Part shown: positions 45,301 through 56,308 of the stretch, piece by piece
Numbering within the stretch: position 1 is the first letter of the stretch
Layout: every line of letters starts with the position of its first letter
Assembly: GCA_963756185.1 (NCBI GenBank)
Contig: CAVWMS010000015.1
Coordinates: 372,001 to 436,000, forward strand
Length of the DNA: 64,000 bases
Direction: 5' to 3'
Origin: DATAXI01 sp963756185
Lineage (GTDB): Bacteria > Verrucomicrobiota > Verrucomicrobiia > Chthoniobacterales > Chthoniobacteraceae
Made by a program: the position numbers and the translations under genes
Notes under the pieces: generated by a model
The model's input: the letters and a program-made list of their open reading frames with translations, nothing else
What the model was told of the DNA's origin: nothing
Database searches by the model: none

Positions 45301-45774
45301 GGCGTCAATATTGACGCGGTTGGAGGAGAGGGCATCGATCGCGTCGATATCCGCGCCGTTGCCATTGAGGAAAACTCCGGCTACGGAGACATTGGTCGAG
45401 CCCGATGGAATCTCAATCAAGGGGGCGGTTCCCGAGGAGGAGGCGGCCTGAATGACGGCGCCTGTGCCGACCAGGCACTCGTTGGAACCGAGAGTAAGGC
45501 TGGTGGCGCTGACCGTATAAGTCGAACCGCTTTGGAGAAAGATTTCGATAATCGCGCTCGGGTTTGAGGTGCGGGCGCTGTTGATTTCCGACTGGAGGGT
45601 CGCGATCGAGCCCGAGGTGTCATTGACGGTCACGGTCGTGTCGCCGGATGGATTCTCAATGAACGAGCTGTTGGGGGTGGTATAGAGCATGCGCACGACG
45701 CCCTGGGTTGCGAAGGCGATCCTCGAGGACACGGCCAGCCAGGCGACAACGATGGCCAGGAAGCGGGAGTCCAT
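42316..45774 (-). CDS. Secreted right-handed beta-helix protein with ricin-type lectin domain
   Basis: A secreted protein of about 1,152 aa. The signal peptide follows the ATG at 45774 (MDSRFLAIVVAWLAVSSRIA). Residues about 70-620 form a parallel beta-helix of Asn- and Gly-rich coils (for example CVDNYCYGSSVGIWISDTDY and TGIVNNTCIDNATGIDLN), typical of polysaccharide lyases. A ricin-B-like lectin segment follows (NDEWLLYPTDSGYYKVQNLH, then MVWNVNG and LYLQVTGSS). Next are two beta-sandwich (cadherin/Ig-like) repeats (ADNQ-type; FGGSGSNRTINIVPAN). A C-terminal domain (QSWDDLYFGT, ADPAGDGVPNIIKYALGMDP and a DVGYTV... tail) is characteristic of Verrucomicrobia extracellular proteins. It probably binds or degrades a plant or algal polysaccharide. 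The start is tentative; an ATG at 45801 is also possible. Confidence 0.8.
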   Translation of the reverse strand: MDSRFLAIVVAWLAVSSRIAFATQGVVRMLYTTPNSSFIENPSGDTTVTVNDTSGSIATLQSEINSARTSNPSAIIEIFLQSGSTYTVSATSLTLGSNECLVGTGAVIQAASSSGTAPLIEIPSGSTNVSVAGVFLNGNGADIDAIDALSSNRVNIDAVTAENCGSDIILLNGNGQTTFDNEMTVTRCTTYGSPNHAGISIWNATQAVCVDNYCYGSSVGIWISDTDYTGIVNNTCIDNATGIDLNDGSYVSIANNTCNNNGTGIVVASAASKDIIASNALASNTTAGISSAGSNDTFTDNLFGSGNGTNFSTGGSGNYVIAYDAPLSASGQNYFYPPLIDNQHNDAIVNGMGRSDLYISSTTTTLASIQSQYNAVLSASSGNVTVLHIPAGTYTVGSSPLTLSSYTCILLSGTIQVNSSTTASSVVTGSGANYISISGGTIDGDSRTGRNAIDWVKDYMAQVDAMTLRNFGADGTREGGSDIVHYNGGCTTPIISTRNTLNSGAARGFWSELNNAQAVYTDNNVSNVNEDGIDCDALTQGALVKFNTSSDNVRDGVFIEQSAMYNLDIGNVFNGDGCGTEVYNNGQNPPTEYNTVACNMCYQTGLRCGSTGTNSDGSTTTTSHNFFFDNVAQDASGDGFNGQVSGTDNYLSQTYLAGNSTEYTTTSAQTYFNSLEPGGNRYIHDSNSGLGVEVLNSSTSAVAAVVTGTTTGAGNDEWLLYPTDSGYYKVQNLHSGMVWNVNGASNSPGATIIQYPYAGSGNDEWMPVPTGAGLYNFICRSSGLYLQVTGSSLAPGTQLDQWTADGGPEEAFSLSLTSPPTLTPIKAQSIVEDGSTGALSITVTDAQAAAGSLTLSATSTNPTLAPSASFLFGGSGSNRTINIVPANLESGTAGITFTVSDNLASVSSTFSLTVIEEPPTISSIPNQSIGVNETSGAIGFTVGDDYYPLNSLTLSASSANTSLVPYSGISFGGSGGSRTVSVTPAANTTGTTSITVTVNDGQMTASSTFKVTVTPSPMQSWDDLYFGTYSNTGEAADTADPAGDGVPNIIKYALGMDPLVNSQTGLPTVSINGGDLQIQFHRNTSATDVGYTVSASTNLLNWTPIASRAAGAGSWSFSGASVIDAAGAVTVTDETPIDSEPGYFLELIVTGS

Positions 45775-45914
45775 GTTCTTGGGGAACGTGGGAAAAATCA
45801 TGAGAGGCAGACTGTATAGCACCGTTCCACAGGCAGCGCGAAGGTCAACCCCCCGACGATAATATCCGCTTTGGATTGTGGAAGTTGCGCGGGCATGGAG
45901 CGGCTTGGGGAAAT

Positions 45915-45945
45915 GCCTCTCCGGTCCCCCAAGAACCGGAGAGGC
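45915..45945 (-). terminator. Hairpin terminator-like stem after the giant repeat protein gene
   Basis: A perfect 11-bp stem (GCCTCTCCGGT 45915-45925 with ACCGGAGAGGC 45935-45945, nine-base loop) lies just after the stop of the gene ending at 45966. It has only a weak T tail, so it may act as a Rho-independent or mRNA-stabilising hairpin. Confidence 0.65.
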
Positions 45946-45965
45946 GTTGAGAGCTGCGCCAGTAG

Positions 45966-48900
45966 TCAGTTCCCCAACAGACGCTTGCGCAGCTTTTGGA
46001 TGCTGAGAAGCGATCCAAATCCAAGAATGATCAAACCCCACGTCGCGGGCTCGGGAATGACTTCGAGGGTCAACCCGTCCGGATTATATAATGCCTCGTA
46101 GGAGTTGGGACCCGATGAGAAGATGGCGCCGTTCGGCAGGTTCTGGAAGGCGCCGGTGAGGCCGCCCGTGGCGGAGATGACGTTAAATGTATCTCCCTGG
46201 GTCAACGAACCGGGTGTGCCGGCCAGATCGCTGAAGGTAAACTCGGCACTCGAATTGAGGCTGACGGCCTGGGCGATCAATTCGGACGAGGAGGCGCCGA
46301 GGCCGCCGCCGGTGCTATTGAGGGTGAATACGAAGTCCCCGTCGGAGAGCAGCGAGACGGTGCTGCCGGTGGTGAGCGTACCCGGCGTGGTGGTGGACCC
46401 GGGTTGAAGCAGGGCGGTGCCGGCGGCGTCAGTGCCATTGCCGATGATGACGGGATTCGCAATGTAACCGGTGCCGAACAGGGTGGCGTTGGTCACCGTG
46501 GTGCTCGATGAGCCGTTGAGGGAACCAGTTACGTTGAGGGAGCCGGCGGCGATTGTCGTCGGCCCAGTGTAGGTTTCAACACTGTTGAAAGTCACATTTT
46601 GCAGGCTGCCGATCAGCTCAACAGCGCCGCTGCCAGAGATACCCTTCGGGAAGGAAGTGCCTTCCGTGACGCCGGAGTTGATACGATCAAACACGAGCGT
46701 GCCATCATCCACGATGAAGCTGTCAGTCCCGGAGGCGAGGCGTCCGGTGGTGCCCCCGTAGCCCAGCATCAAGGTGGCGCCCGGATCAATGTAAGTGGGA
46801 GCATTGTAAGTGCTCTGGCCGGTCAGGGCCGTAATGCCGTTGCCGGCGAAGGTAATGGAATAATTGCCGGTAGGAAAATCCGCGATGGGCCCAGGGATAA
46901 TCAAGTCGGGCTGGAATCCCGTCACGTCAGGGCCGCGGGTCACGAAGAAGGTGCCGCTGTTCTCGAGGGCGGTCGGGGCGGTGATCATCGCGGCGCTGCC
47001 GCTCGCATCCGAAGTGGCGTCCAGCAGATTGCCGCTGGTATTCGGCGCGTCCCACGAGAAGGCGCCACCGCTGTTACCGGTGCCGGAGGCGGCAAGAGTG
47101 CCACCGTTCATGATGAGGGCGTTCTGGATGGTGTCGCGGTCGCCGGCAACGCTGTTGTAGAGAGTGCCGTCATTGAGGGTCACGACGTTCCTGCCCACAG
47201 AATAGCCAATGGTGTCATTCTGGCCGAGGGAAAGGGTGGCGCCGTTGTTGACAATGATGCTGGGCGAATTAAGGACGCCGTTGGCGGGAGTCCCAGTGTT
47301 CACACCGGTGAGAGCCAGGGTGCCGCTGTTGACGATGGTGTTGCCGCTATAATTCTCGACCGCGGACAAGGTGACCTGGCCGTCGCCGGCGATGGTTAGG
47401 TTATCGCCGGCGCCGGTGATTGCCCCACCAAGGGTAAGTGTGCCGGAATCGGATGATATGGTGGTATCACCGGTCAGTTCGATTTCTCCCGGGTAACTGT
47501 TATTACCGCTTACGTTTTCCAAAGCGCCGGTGGCGTTTGCGGCGCCCGAGCCGGAAAGGAAGAGCAGATTCGATCCGCCGGTGATGCCTCCCTGGACCTG
47601 GGCAGTGGCGCCGGAAACCACAGTGATGGCGCTGTCAACGCCGAACGCGGTTCCGTTCTGGTAGTTGACGATGCCGGAGTTGATGGTCGTGGCGCCGGTG
47701 AAGGTATTTGAGCCAGCCAGCGTGATGGTGCCTGTGCCGCCAGTCGTCAACTCATAGCCGTTGCCGCCATCGCCGATGGCCCCGTTGAGGACAAGGTTGC
47801 CCGAATCGGAGGAGATGGTGGTGTTGCCGCCGAGGGCGATGGGGCCGGAATAACTGTTGGTCCCACTGACGTTTTCGAGCGCGCCAGTGGCATTCGAGGC
47901 TCCGGCCCCTGAAATAGCCAGGGTATTGGTGCCGCCGGTGATGCCACCCTGCACCTGCGCAGTCGCGCCGGTGCTGACGGTGATCGGGCTGTGGGTTCCA
48001 AAGGCGGTGCCGTTCTGGTAATTCACGACGCCGGAGGTGATCGCGGTTGAACCGGTAAAGGTATTGGGCGTCTCGATGGTCACCGTGCCGGTGCCGGTCT
48101 TGACCAAACCGCCGCTTCCCGAGATGCCATATCCGCCGCCGCTGACGAGCGTGTAATTTTTCGCGTTGTTATTGAACGTGGTCGAATAGGGGCTGACGTT
48201 GCCGGCCGAGATATTGACGGTGCCGGTGACGGCGGTGTCATCGAAAGTAACCGCATCGTTATTGGCATAATCGACGGCTGTTCCGCCCGACTGCCAGTTG
48301 TGATTCGGCCCGGTCGATCCGACCAGCCAGTTGCTTCCATCGGAACCGGTCCAGACCGGAGGCGAACCGGTAACGGTAAGGGTGATATCATTGCCGGTAA
48401 TCCCGAGCGAAGCATGCTGTCCGCCGCTCAGATCCCCAACGGTTCCAAGGACGATGTTATCATCGGCGGCGGTCCCATCGGCGAGCAGGAAACTGAAACC
48501 GACGAGATCGTAGGTGCCGGGAGACCAGCCGAGGGCGTTGTTAGCGTCGATGGTCAGCAGGCCGCCGGTATTCGAATACGCCGTGGTCAGGAAGTTCGTG
48601 ATATCCAATCCCGGAGCCGAAGTGACCCCACTGTCATTGATATTGATAGTGCCGGCGCCATTGAAGGTAAGGAAACCGATTGTCAACGGGGCGGTGGTGC
48701 CGTCACCGTTCTGAATCACGTTGGAGGCCAGATCCGAAACCGTCACCAGGCTGCTGATGGTACCGGTGCCATCAACGACGCCCTGGATCAGCGAAACGGG
48801 GCTGACGAGGGCATTGGTGCTGTTCTGAATGAATTTGGCTCCGTTGGTAATCTCGACACTGTTGCTCGAGCCAATCGACCCGGTGCCGCTGAGGAGAAGC

Positions 48901-51900
48901 GTGCCGCCCTGTACCACCGTGTTGCCGGTGTAGGTCGCTCGAGCCGGTGAGCATGATGAGGCCGGCTCCCGTGGTGGTCAAATTGGGGGTGCCGGATATG
49001 GGGCCGGCAAGGACCAGCGTGCCGGAATCGGCGGAGACGGTGGAGTCGGCATTGAGCGCGATGGGGCCGGAGTAAGTATTGACGCCATTGACGCTTTCCA
49101 GCGCGCCGGTGGCATTTGGCGCGCCGGCTCCGGAGAGGGACAGGGTATTGGTGCCGGTGCTGGTGATGCCGCCCTGGACCTGCGCGGTGGCGCCCGGATT
49201 GACCGTGATGGGGCTGTTTGCGCCCCAAGCCAGGGCATTCTGGTAGCTGGTGATGCCGGCGCCGATGGTGGTGAGGCCGGAGAAGGAGTTGGCGCCGGTG
49301 AAGATAATGGCGCCCGTGCCGGCCGTGGTGACGCCGTAGCCCAATCCGCCATCACTAATCGCCCCATTGAGGGCGAGCGTACCGGAATCGGAGGAGATGG
49401 TCGCATTGGCGCCCAACAGAATCGGGCCCTGGTAGGAGTTGCTTCCGCTGACGCTCTCGAGAGCGCCGGTGGCGCCGAGGGGAGTGTCGCCGGGGCCGCT
49501 CAAGGTCATCGTCAGGCTGCCGCCGGTGATACCACCCTGCACCTGGGCGGTGGCGCCACTGTCCACGGTGATGGCGCTATGGCCGCCGAAGGCCGTCCCA
49601 TTTTGATAATTGAGAATTCCCGCCTCAACGGTGGTCGCCGAGTTGAATGTATTCGGGGCCGAGAAGACCGTAATGCCGCCGTTGTTACTGCCGGTGATGA
49701 TCAATGCGTTTCCTCCGCCTCCCTCTTCGGCAAGGATACCGGAGACAATCAGGTCCGGGGAGTTGCCGGAAACATCGGGACCGCGCGTCACTGAAAACGC
49801 GGCGCCCGTGGTGCCGCCACTCTGCAGGGCGGTCTGCGCACTGATGATAGCCGGATTGCCGCCGGCGTCGGAGGTCGCATAGAGAAGCGTCCCGCTTTGG
49901 GCGTCCCATGAATAAGCGCCTCCACCGTTGCCGGTGCCGCTGCCGGCAAGAGTGCCGCCATTCATCGTGAGCGGGTTTTGGAAAGTATCGCGGTCGAGGG
50001 CGACGGTGTTCAAAACGGTGCCGTCATTGATCGTTACCACTTCCTCGCCGATCGTGTAACCAAGAGTGTCCTGGTTGCCCAATGCCAGCGTGGCACCGGA
50101 ATTGACCTGGATAGTGGCCGAGGATGGCAGGGCGCCGCCGAACTGTTTCCGCCGGTCAAGGCGAGCGTCCCCGTGTTGATGATGGTGGGGCCGCTGTATG
50201 CGCCTGCGCTGAGCGTCAGGGCGCCCGCGCCGATCTTGGTGAGGCCACCCGTGTTGCTGGCGGCCAAACTGGAGGCAAAGGTGACGTTCTGGCCGTTGGT
50301 GTCGATGATGATCGAGCTGCCGCTATTGGCGATCTGGCCCGAGACATCCTCGAGGCCGACCGGGCCGTACTGGAGCGTGCCGCCGCCGAAGGTGATGTTA
50401 CCGACGCCGCCGAGGGCGCCGGCGTTGTCAATATTGAGGATGCCGGCGTTGATGTTGGTGGTTCCGGCAAAGCTGTTGCTGCCGGTGAGGGTGAGCGTTG
50501 CGTTGCCGGACTTCAAAATGCCACCGACGCTGACGATCGGATTGCCGCCAACGGTGTAATTGGTGGAATTGGCGCTGTCGGTAATCGAGCTGGGCTGCAC
50601 ATTCGGCTCGCCGTTGGTGCCGCTCTGAATGGTGATGTTGGTGTTGAGGCCGGTGTCGTTGAAGGTGACGGCGTCGCCGTCGTAGAAAGTGCCGGTGGGA
50701 ACCGAGGCCGAACTGTCGTTCCAGTTTTTGGTGGTGTTGACATTCCAGATGGCATTGCCGCCACTGCCGTTGGTGCCGGTCCAGATAATGGAAGCAGCGC
50801 CACCGCCAACGGTGATGAGCAACGAGTTGCCGGAAAAGCTGGGGGAGGTAAGAGGCGGGGCGAACCAACGGATTGCCACCGGGCGGCAGATTCATGGTCG
50901 GGAGGGCGGCGGTTGTGCCGATGTTCGAGCTGGCGCCGGTCAACACGGTGTAAACGCCGGCGGCCGCGCCCGAACTGGGAGTTACCGTCCAGGCGGTACT
51001 GGTGGTGGGCAGCTAGGGCGCCGGTCACATTGATGAAGTCATAAGTGGCGCCGGCGGTATTGGTGCTGGTCAATGCGAGGTCCAACTGGCCGCCGTTTAA
51101 GGTGAGGCTGGCCATCGTCAACTCGCCGATTGAGTTCGAGGTTCCGGTCGTGCCAGGGCTGATAGTGGCGAAGTTAGCGCCGTTGTTGACGGGAAGGGTG
51201 ACATTGCCCATGACGCCGCTCGACGTGCCGTTGCCATTGCCGGCGAGGACCGGGTTGCCGGGGACGGTGGTATCATCGAGCGTTACCGTGCCGGAGGTCC
51301 AAAGCGAGCCCGTAACAACCAGGACGCCGTTCTCGATATCGGTAAGGCCGGTGTAGTTGCTGGTGCCCGAAAGGGTCAGTGTTCCAGCGCCGACCTTGGT
51401 GAGGCTGACGCCCGGAGTGCCGCTGGAACCAAAGCTGCCAATGGTGCCGGCGAAGGCGCTGGTGGCATTGTTATTGCCCACCACCAGGGTGCCGCCGCTG
51501 GGATTGCTGGTTACGTTGGTGTCGGCGCCGATGCCGGTGAAACCATCGCCCGAGCTGCCCAGGCCATTGATGTTCTGGGTGCTGCCGCCCAGGTCGAACT
51601 GGGCAAACGTGTTGGTACCACTGCCGATCAGGATCAGGTTCCCGGCATTGGCGCCATAGGGCATAAGATTGTTGTGGGTCGGATTATTGTCCCAAACGGT
51701 CACCTGCTCGGTGCCGACGTTGCCGAAAGCGGCGGTGTCGATGATGGTGTCGCCCTGGTAAGTGTTCTGCGTGGACATGCCCAGGTGCATGCTGCCCTGA
51801 CCGAATGAGCCAATGATGATCAGGCCGCCCGGGCCGGTGATATTGCCGGTGAGGGTCGAGCTGTTGCCGGTGCCGATGACGGAAGTGCCGGAGAGGGTGA

Positions 51901-53236
51901 TGTTGCCGCTTAGCGTGTTGGTCTGGATGCGCAGGGCCATCGGGTCGTTCCAATTCAAGGGGGGGGAGTTGTTGATGTTGCCGTAACCGTCGACAACGAA
52001 GTTGTTCGATATGGTACCGCCAAAGTTGAGGAAGGCTTCGCCGCCGGGCTGGACATAGACAGTGCCGGTGCCAAAGGCGGTGGTGGTGTTGGCCTGGACA
52101 CGACCTTCGTTGATGTAAGTATTGCCGGAGTAAGTGTCCGCTCCGGTGAGTTGGATGCTGCTATTGCCCGAGTCGGCTATATTCAATGTCACCGCCCCGG
52201 TGCCGTTGTTCTCGATGCGCGCGATTACATCGATCCAGCCAGCGGTAGTGTCGATCAGGTTGAGCGTGCCCGAGGTGTTGGTGGCGCCGCTGCCGGCGGT
52301 GATGAATCCGCTGGTAGTGGAATTGCCGATGTTTAACTGATCGCCCTTCGAGTTGGCATTGAAAATGCCGCCATTGGCTCCGAGCATCAGGATGCCGCTG
52401 GCCGAAATATTGATCGTCTCGGTGGTGGTGGCGGAACTGGGAGACCAAATCAACGAATTGATATCGACCGCGGAGTTGATGGTGCTGCCGGTGCCGCCGT
52501 TGCCCGTGAGTTCGACGTTGTTCGACGGGCCGTTGTTAATGGCGCCATTCTGGCCGACGGCGGTAAAATTGGCGCTGGCATAGGGGATGACGTTGCCACT
52601 GCCGTCGAGGGTGGCCCAGGTGGTGTTGCTGATGATGGCCCAGCCGCCGAGGATGCCGTTGCTGGTGGTGAGGTTGGCGCCGACGTTGATATTGCCTCCG
52701 GCCTGGTTGAACTGGAGCACGGAGGGCTGATTGAAGGTGATGGCCCCCGTCAGGTCCAGGGCGCCGGCGCTGGTGGCGGTGGTGGCGATGGCGTAGTTGC
52801 CGCCTGAGAAGGTCAGCGGGGCGCTGATGGTCTCGATATTGCTCGAATTGTTGGCGATGCTGCCGCCGACCATGACCTGGGCGGTGGTCTCGATGCCGGG
52901 CGCGAGGATAATGCTGTTGGCACCGGTGGCGCTGAGGGTGAAGGCGCCGGCGGTGCTGGTGAAATTGATGCCGCTGAAAGTGTCGCTGCCGGCGAGGTCA
53001 TCGGTGGCCGTGCCGCCGGTGGCGCCGCTGAAGGAGAGGAGGTCGCCGGTGTTTCCCATGGAGGCGGGATTGGGCGAGGCGCCGGTGCTCCAGTTGCCGC
53101 CGGCGGACCAATTGCCGGTGGCGCCGGTCCAGGTGACGTTTGCGGCGTTGGCTGGGTGGAGGAAGAGAGAAGCCGCGAAGGCGGTGAGTGCGAGCCGAAG
53201 GGGCGATAAGATAATAAACTTATTAGGCGGCTTCAT
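45966..53236 (-). CDS. Giant beta-strand-repeat PEP-CTERM surface protein (four frame breaks)
   Basis: A secreted protein of about 2,420 aa once joined. It starts MKPPNKFIILSPLRLALTAF with a signal peptide. The rest is a long array of autotransporter-associated beta-strand repeats (for example GAGTLTLSGTSNYTGLTDIE, NGVLVVTGSL), many with NGTAFGxxSxITVxxGATAQVQGGI and ENVSGxNSYxGPIxLxGxTTISSDSG units. The end is a PEP-CTERM tag: IPEPATWGLIILGFG, then KLRKRLLGN. Frame breaks: inserted bases near 51015 (CCC run) and 50885 (CCCC run), a missing base near 50135, and an inserted base near 48938. Their homopolymer context suggests consensus errors, so it is treated as one gene. The longest remaining frame is 983 codons. 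Confidence 0.75.
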
Positions 53237-53523
53237 AGGGATGCGGCTGAGGGGGGAATGAGTGGAAACGGGTGATGCCTGAGGTGATAGTTGATAATAG
53301 TTTTGACATAGCGGGCTTCTTCAGCCGCCGATGCCTGCCTATTCCAAAAAGGGGTTTTTGGTTAAAAAAATGACCCGGGCCGGAAACTAGATGCGGCGGC
53401 GTGTCTGATGTAGTCGCATGTTCATGTGACGGGGGGAGGAACGGGGGGTGAAAACTCCTGATTGATCAGGGCGCCGGACAATAAAATTGCCTCGACCGAG
53501 TCCATCGCGCATGTTTGCGCGCG

Positions 53524-54267
53524 ATGCAATGGTTTTACGCAGATGGCGACACCCAAATGGGGCCGGTCGCCGAACCCGAGTTCGAGGCGCTGGTGCAAAC
53601 CGGAAAAATATCCGCGGAGACAAGGGTCTGGCGGGATGGAATGGAGGATTGGGTCCGATACGGGGACGTGCCGGTGAACGGCGAGAGGGCGGCGCAGGCG
53701 GTGGCCGCCGAGCCGGCGGTCGAAACGCATCGGTGCGCGGAATGCGGCACGGTGTACCCATCGACCGAGATGATCGCATTCGAGCACGTGTGGGTGTGCG
53801 GGCGGTGCAAGCCGCGCTTTGTGCAGAAATTGAGGGAGGGAATCGTGCCGGCGGCGCCGATGAATTACGCGGGATTCTGGATTCGGGTTTGCGCGTACAT
53901 GATCGACGGGGTGATCCGATTCATCATCGCGTTTTGCCTTCAGATCATCATCGTGGCGGCGATGGCGGCGGGAGGAGCGGCGCGGGTGGCTGGGGGATTC
54001 GCGAGCCTGACGCAGTTGTTCATCGGGATCGGGTACGAGACGTTCTTCAACGGGCATTTTGGGGCGACGCCGGGCAAGATGGCGCTGCGGTTGAAGATCG
54101 TGCGCTCCGATGGGAGGCCGATCTCGTACGCGCTGGCATTTGGGCGCTACTTCGCGAAGATCATCAATTTATTCACACTGTTCATCGGCTATATGATGGT
54201 GGGATGGGACAGCCAAAAGCGGGGGTTGCACGACATGATCTGCGATACCCGGGTCATCCATCAATAA
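53524..54267 (+). CDS. GYF_2 domain, zinc-ribbon and RDD-family membrane protein
   Basis: A 247-aa protein in three parts. An N-terminal GYF_2 domain (MQWFYADGDTQMGPVAEPEF ... VWRDGMEDW, about 1-45) is followed by a zinc ribbon (CAECGTVYP ... VCGRCK, about 70-95). The C-terminal RDD domain (YAGFWIRVCAYMIDGVIRFI ... FGATPGKMALRLKIV) has three membrane segments and the Arg-Asp-type residues of that family. It is the first gene of the large plus-strand operon. Function is unknown; such GYF-RDD proteins are common in Verrucomicrobia. Confidence 0.8.
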   Translation: MQWFYADGDTQMGPVAEPEFEALVQTGKISAETRVWRDGMEDWVRYGDVPVNGERAAQAVAAEPAVETHRCAECGTVYPSTEMIAFEHVWVCGRCKPRFVQKLREGIVPAAPMNYAGFWIRVCAYMIDGVIRFIIAFCLQIIIVAAMAAGGAARVAGGFASLTQLFIGIGYETFFNGHFGATPGKMALRLKIVRSDGRPISYALAFGRYFAKIINLFTLFIGYMMVGWDSQKRGLHDMICDTRVIHQ

Positions 54268-54301
54268 GGGGAGACGTCTCTGGTAACCGCGCGCGACCAG
54301 C

Positions 54302-54883
54302 ATGCTTGCCTGCCCACGGTGTAAAGGGGCGCTCCCGGAGACGTTTTACCACGCGGCGGACCTGCAGCCGTGCCCGGGCTGCCTGATGCCATTGCGGATG
54401 GAAGTTTTCCCGGCGCTGTGGGCGGAGCCGGAGGTGGGCCAGGGGGGCGAGACGCTGGTGACCGAGGGGGAGTCGAGCTGCTTTTACCATCCGACGAAGC
54501 GTGCGACGGTGGCGTGCGAAAGCTGCGGGCGCTTCCTGTGCGCGCTGTGCGACCTGGACCTGAACGGGCAGCATCTCTGCCCGACGTGCCTGCAAACGGG
54601 CAAGCGGAAGGGAAAGATAGCCCAATTGGACCACCACCGGACGCTGTATGACTCGATGGCGCTGACGCTGGCCTTTGCGCCGCTGCTGGTGCCGATTTTC
54701 ACGATTATCACGGCTCCGTGCACGCTGTACACGGTGATCCGGCGCTGGAACGCGCCGCGCAGCATCGTGGGGCGGACGCGATGGCGACTGGTGGTGGCAT
54801 TCATCGCGGCGGTGCTGCAAGTGATCGGCTGGTTCCTGCTTTTCTACTATATCCGGCTGCACTCCGGCAGGAGAACGCCATGA
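54302..54883 (+). CDS. B-box zinc-finger-like membrane protein
   Basis: A 193-aa protein. Its Cys/His pattern includes CPRCKG (N-terminal), then a B-box-like region CFYHPTKRATVACESCGRFL followed by CALCDLDLNGQHLCPTCL. Two membrane segments are near 120-145 and 160-180. The B-box-type finger probably binds zinc and another protein. The last four bases (ATGA, 54880-54883) overlap the next gene. Similar fingers occur in the genes at 53524 and 55988. The start codon at 54302 is used. Confidence 0.65.
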   Translation: MLACPRCKGALPETFYHAADLQPCPGCLMPLRMEVFPALWAEPEVGQGGETLVTEGESSCFYHPTKRATVACESCGRFLCALCDLDLNGQHLCPTCLQTGKRKGKIAQLDHHRTLYDSMALTLAFAPLLVPIFTIITAPCTLYTVIRRWNAPRSIVGRTRWRLVVAFIAAVLQVIGWFLLFYYIRLHSGRRTP

Positions 54884-55991
54884 ACGAGTCGCCATTCAAA
54901 TACCGAAGACTGGGCGGGTATGGGCGGCGTCCGCCGGGTTTCTTCGTGGTGGCGGTGTCGCGGAGCAGCCTGTGGCTGGGACCGGACCACGTGCTGAGCG
55001 TGGACCAGCGTGGACGGACGAACGCTATAAGCGGTTCTATTTTCGCGACATCCAGTGCATCACGATCCTGAAAACGAACGCGGCGAGCGCGTGGAGCTGG
55101 ATCCTGGGGACGCTGTGCGTCTGCTCGGCGGGATTGTTTGGGTTGATCGCGATGAACGCGGACCCGTCCAATGTGGGCGGGGAGTTGATCGCGGGCGGCA
55201 TCCTGACGGCGTGCTGGCTGGCGATGCTGCTGGTCAACCTGCTGGGCGGGCCATCGTGCACATGCAGCGTGCGGACGGCGGTGCAGACGCAGGCGCTGCC
55301 ATCGATCACGCGGGTGGCGAAGGCGGAACGGGCGATCCGGGTGCTGAAGCCGCTGATCGAGCAGGTGCAGGGGGCGCTGTCGGCGGCGGAGATAATGGAG
55401 TACATCCAGGCCTCGGCAGCGACGCCGCCACCGGCCCCGATGGCGCAGGAGCAGGCGGCCAGGCCGGCGGCGACTCCGCCGCCGCCGGTGCGCCTGGGGC
55501 CGGCGGATTACCGGGTGCACACGGCGCTTTTCATCGCGATGCTGCTGGATGCGGGGGCGGGATTTTTCAAGCACATCGACATGGGGTGGAAGCTGTACTT
55601 CGGGGTGAGCGCGGCGCTGCTGGCGGCGGTATGCGGGTTGAGCATCGCGGCGCTGGTGCGGCAGCGGAAATCGGGGATATCCGAAGGGCTGCGGCTGCTT
55701 ACCGGCTTCACATTTGGGGGCTTGGTGGCGATGTTGTTCGGCATCTGCGTTTACGGGATCATGTTCAGAATGCAATACGCCATGCATCACTACGGACGGC
55801 TTCCGGGTCACGTCGATTTCTACCCGATGGGGGGATTCAAGGTGCTTTCGTTGATTACGGATGCGATTGAAGCGGGAATGGGGATCGCGGGATTGGCGAT
55901 GATTTTGTCGGACCGCCGGGCGCGTGTTCCGGTGGCAGGCGCGGCGGGCGCGGAGACGCGGCAGGAGGATCAAACCGAGGCGGTGCCATGA
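54880..55991 (+). CDS. Membrane protein with Pro-rich linker (frame broken near 55013)
   Basis: A membrane protein of about 370 aa after joining. It starts MNESPFKYRRLGGYGRRPPG, continues with FFVVAVSRSSLWLGPDHVLS, then in another frame RYKRFYFRDIQCITILKTNA. Membrane segments lie at about 65-85, 95-115 and in the C-terminal half (about 205-300). A Pro/Ala-rich linker (AATPPPAPMAQEQAARPAAT) lies between. Family unknown. A missing base near 55013 explains the frame break. Its start overlaps the previous gene (ATGA) and its stop overlaps the next (55988-55991). Confidence 0.6.
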
Positions 55992-56308
55992 TGGAGGCCC
56001 TTAGCAGCCAGCGCTGTCTGCATCACCCGCTGCGGGAAGCGGCGGCGCGCTGCCCGGAATGCGGCTCGTTTTTCTGCCGGGAGTGCGTGATCGAACACGA
56101 GGACCGGGTGCTGTGCGCGGATTGCCTGAAACGGCTGGTGCGCGCGCCGGGGAAGGCGCGGGGGCGCTTCGCGTGGGTGGGGCGGGTGGCGTGGAGCGCG
56201 GCGGGGTTCATGGTGGCGTGGATATTCTTCTATGAGATCGGCAGGACGCTGCTGACGATTCCCTCCTCGTTCCATAACGGGACGGTCTGGTACAAGAACG
56301 GGCAATGA
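55988..56308 (+). CDS. Small B-box zinc-finger membrane protein
   Basis: A 106-aa protein. The N-terminal finger has CLHHPLREAAARCPECGSFF then CRECVIEHEDRVLCADCL, with Cys/His positions of a B-box/RING-like zinc site, followed by one membrane helix (about 73-93, AWSAAGFMVAWIFFYEIG). It overlaps both neighbours by four bases (ATGA). Its close pairing with the membrane proteins around it suggests a small scaffold or regulatory role in a membrane complex. No named family. Confidence 0.65.
   Translation: MMEALSSQRCLHHPLREAAARCPECGSFFCRECVIEHEDRVLCADCLKRLVRAPGKARGRFAWVGRVAWSAAGFMVAWIFFYEIGRTLLTIPSSFHNGTVWYKNGQ

Noticed and set aside
42283..49794. Several plus-strand frames opposite the beta-helix and giant repeat genes
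   Set aside because: They mirror the Gly/Thr/Ser-rich repeats and carry no start context or motifs.
53344..53361. AT-rich hairpin CCAAAAAGGGGTTTTTGG as terminator
   Set aside because: The stem is mostly A:T and no T-run follows on either strand, and it lies between divergent genes, so termination is not supported.
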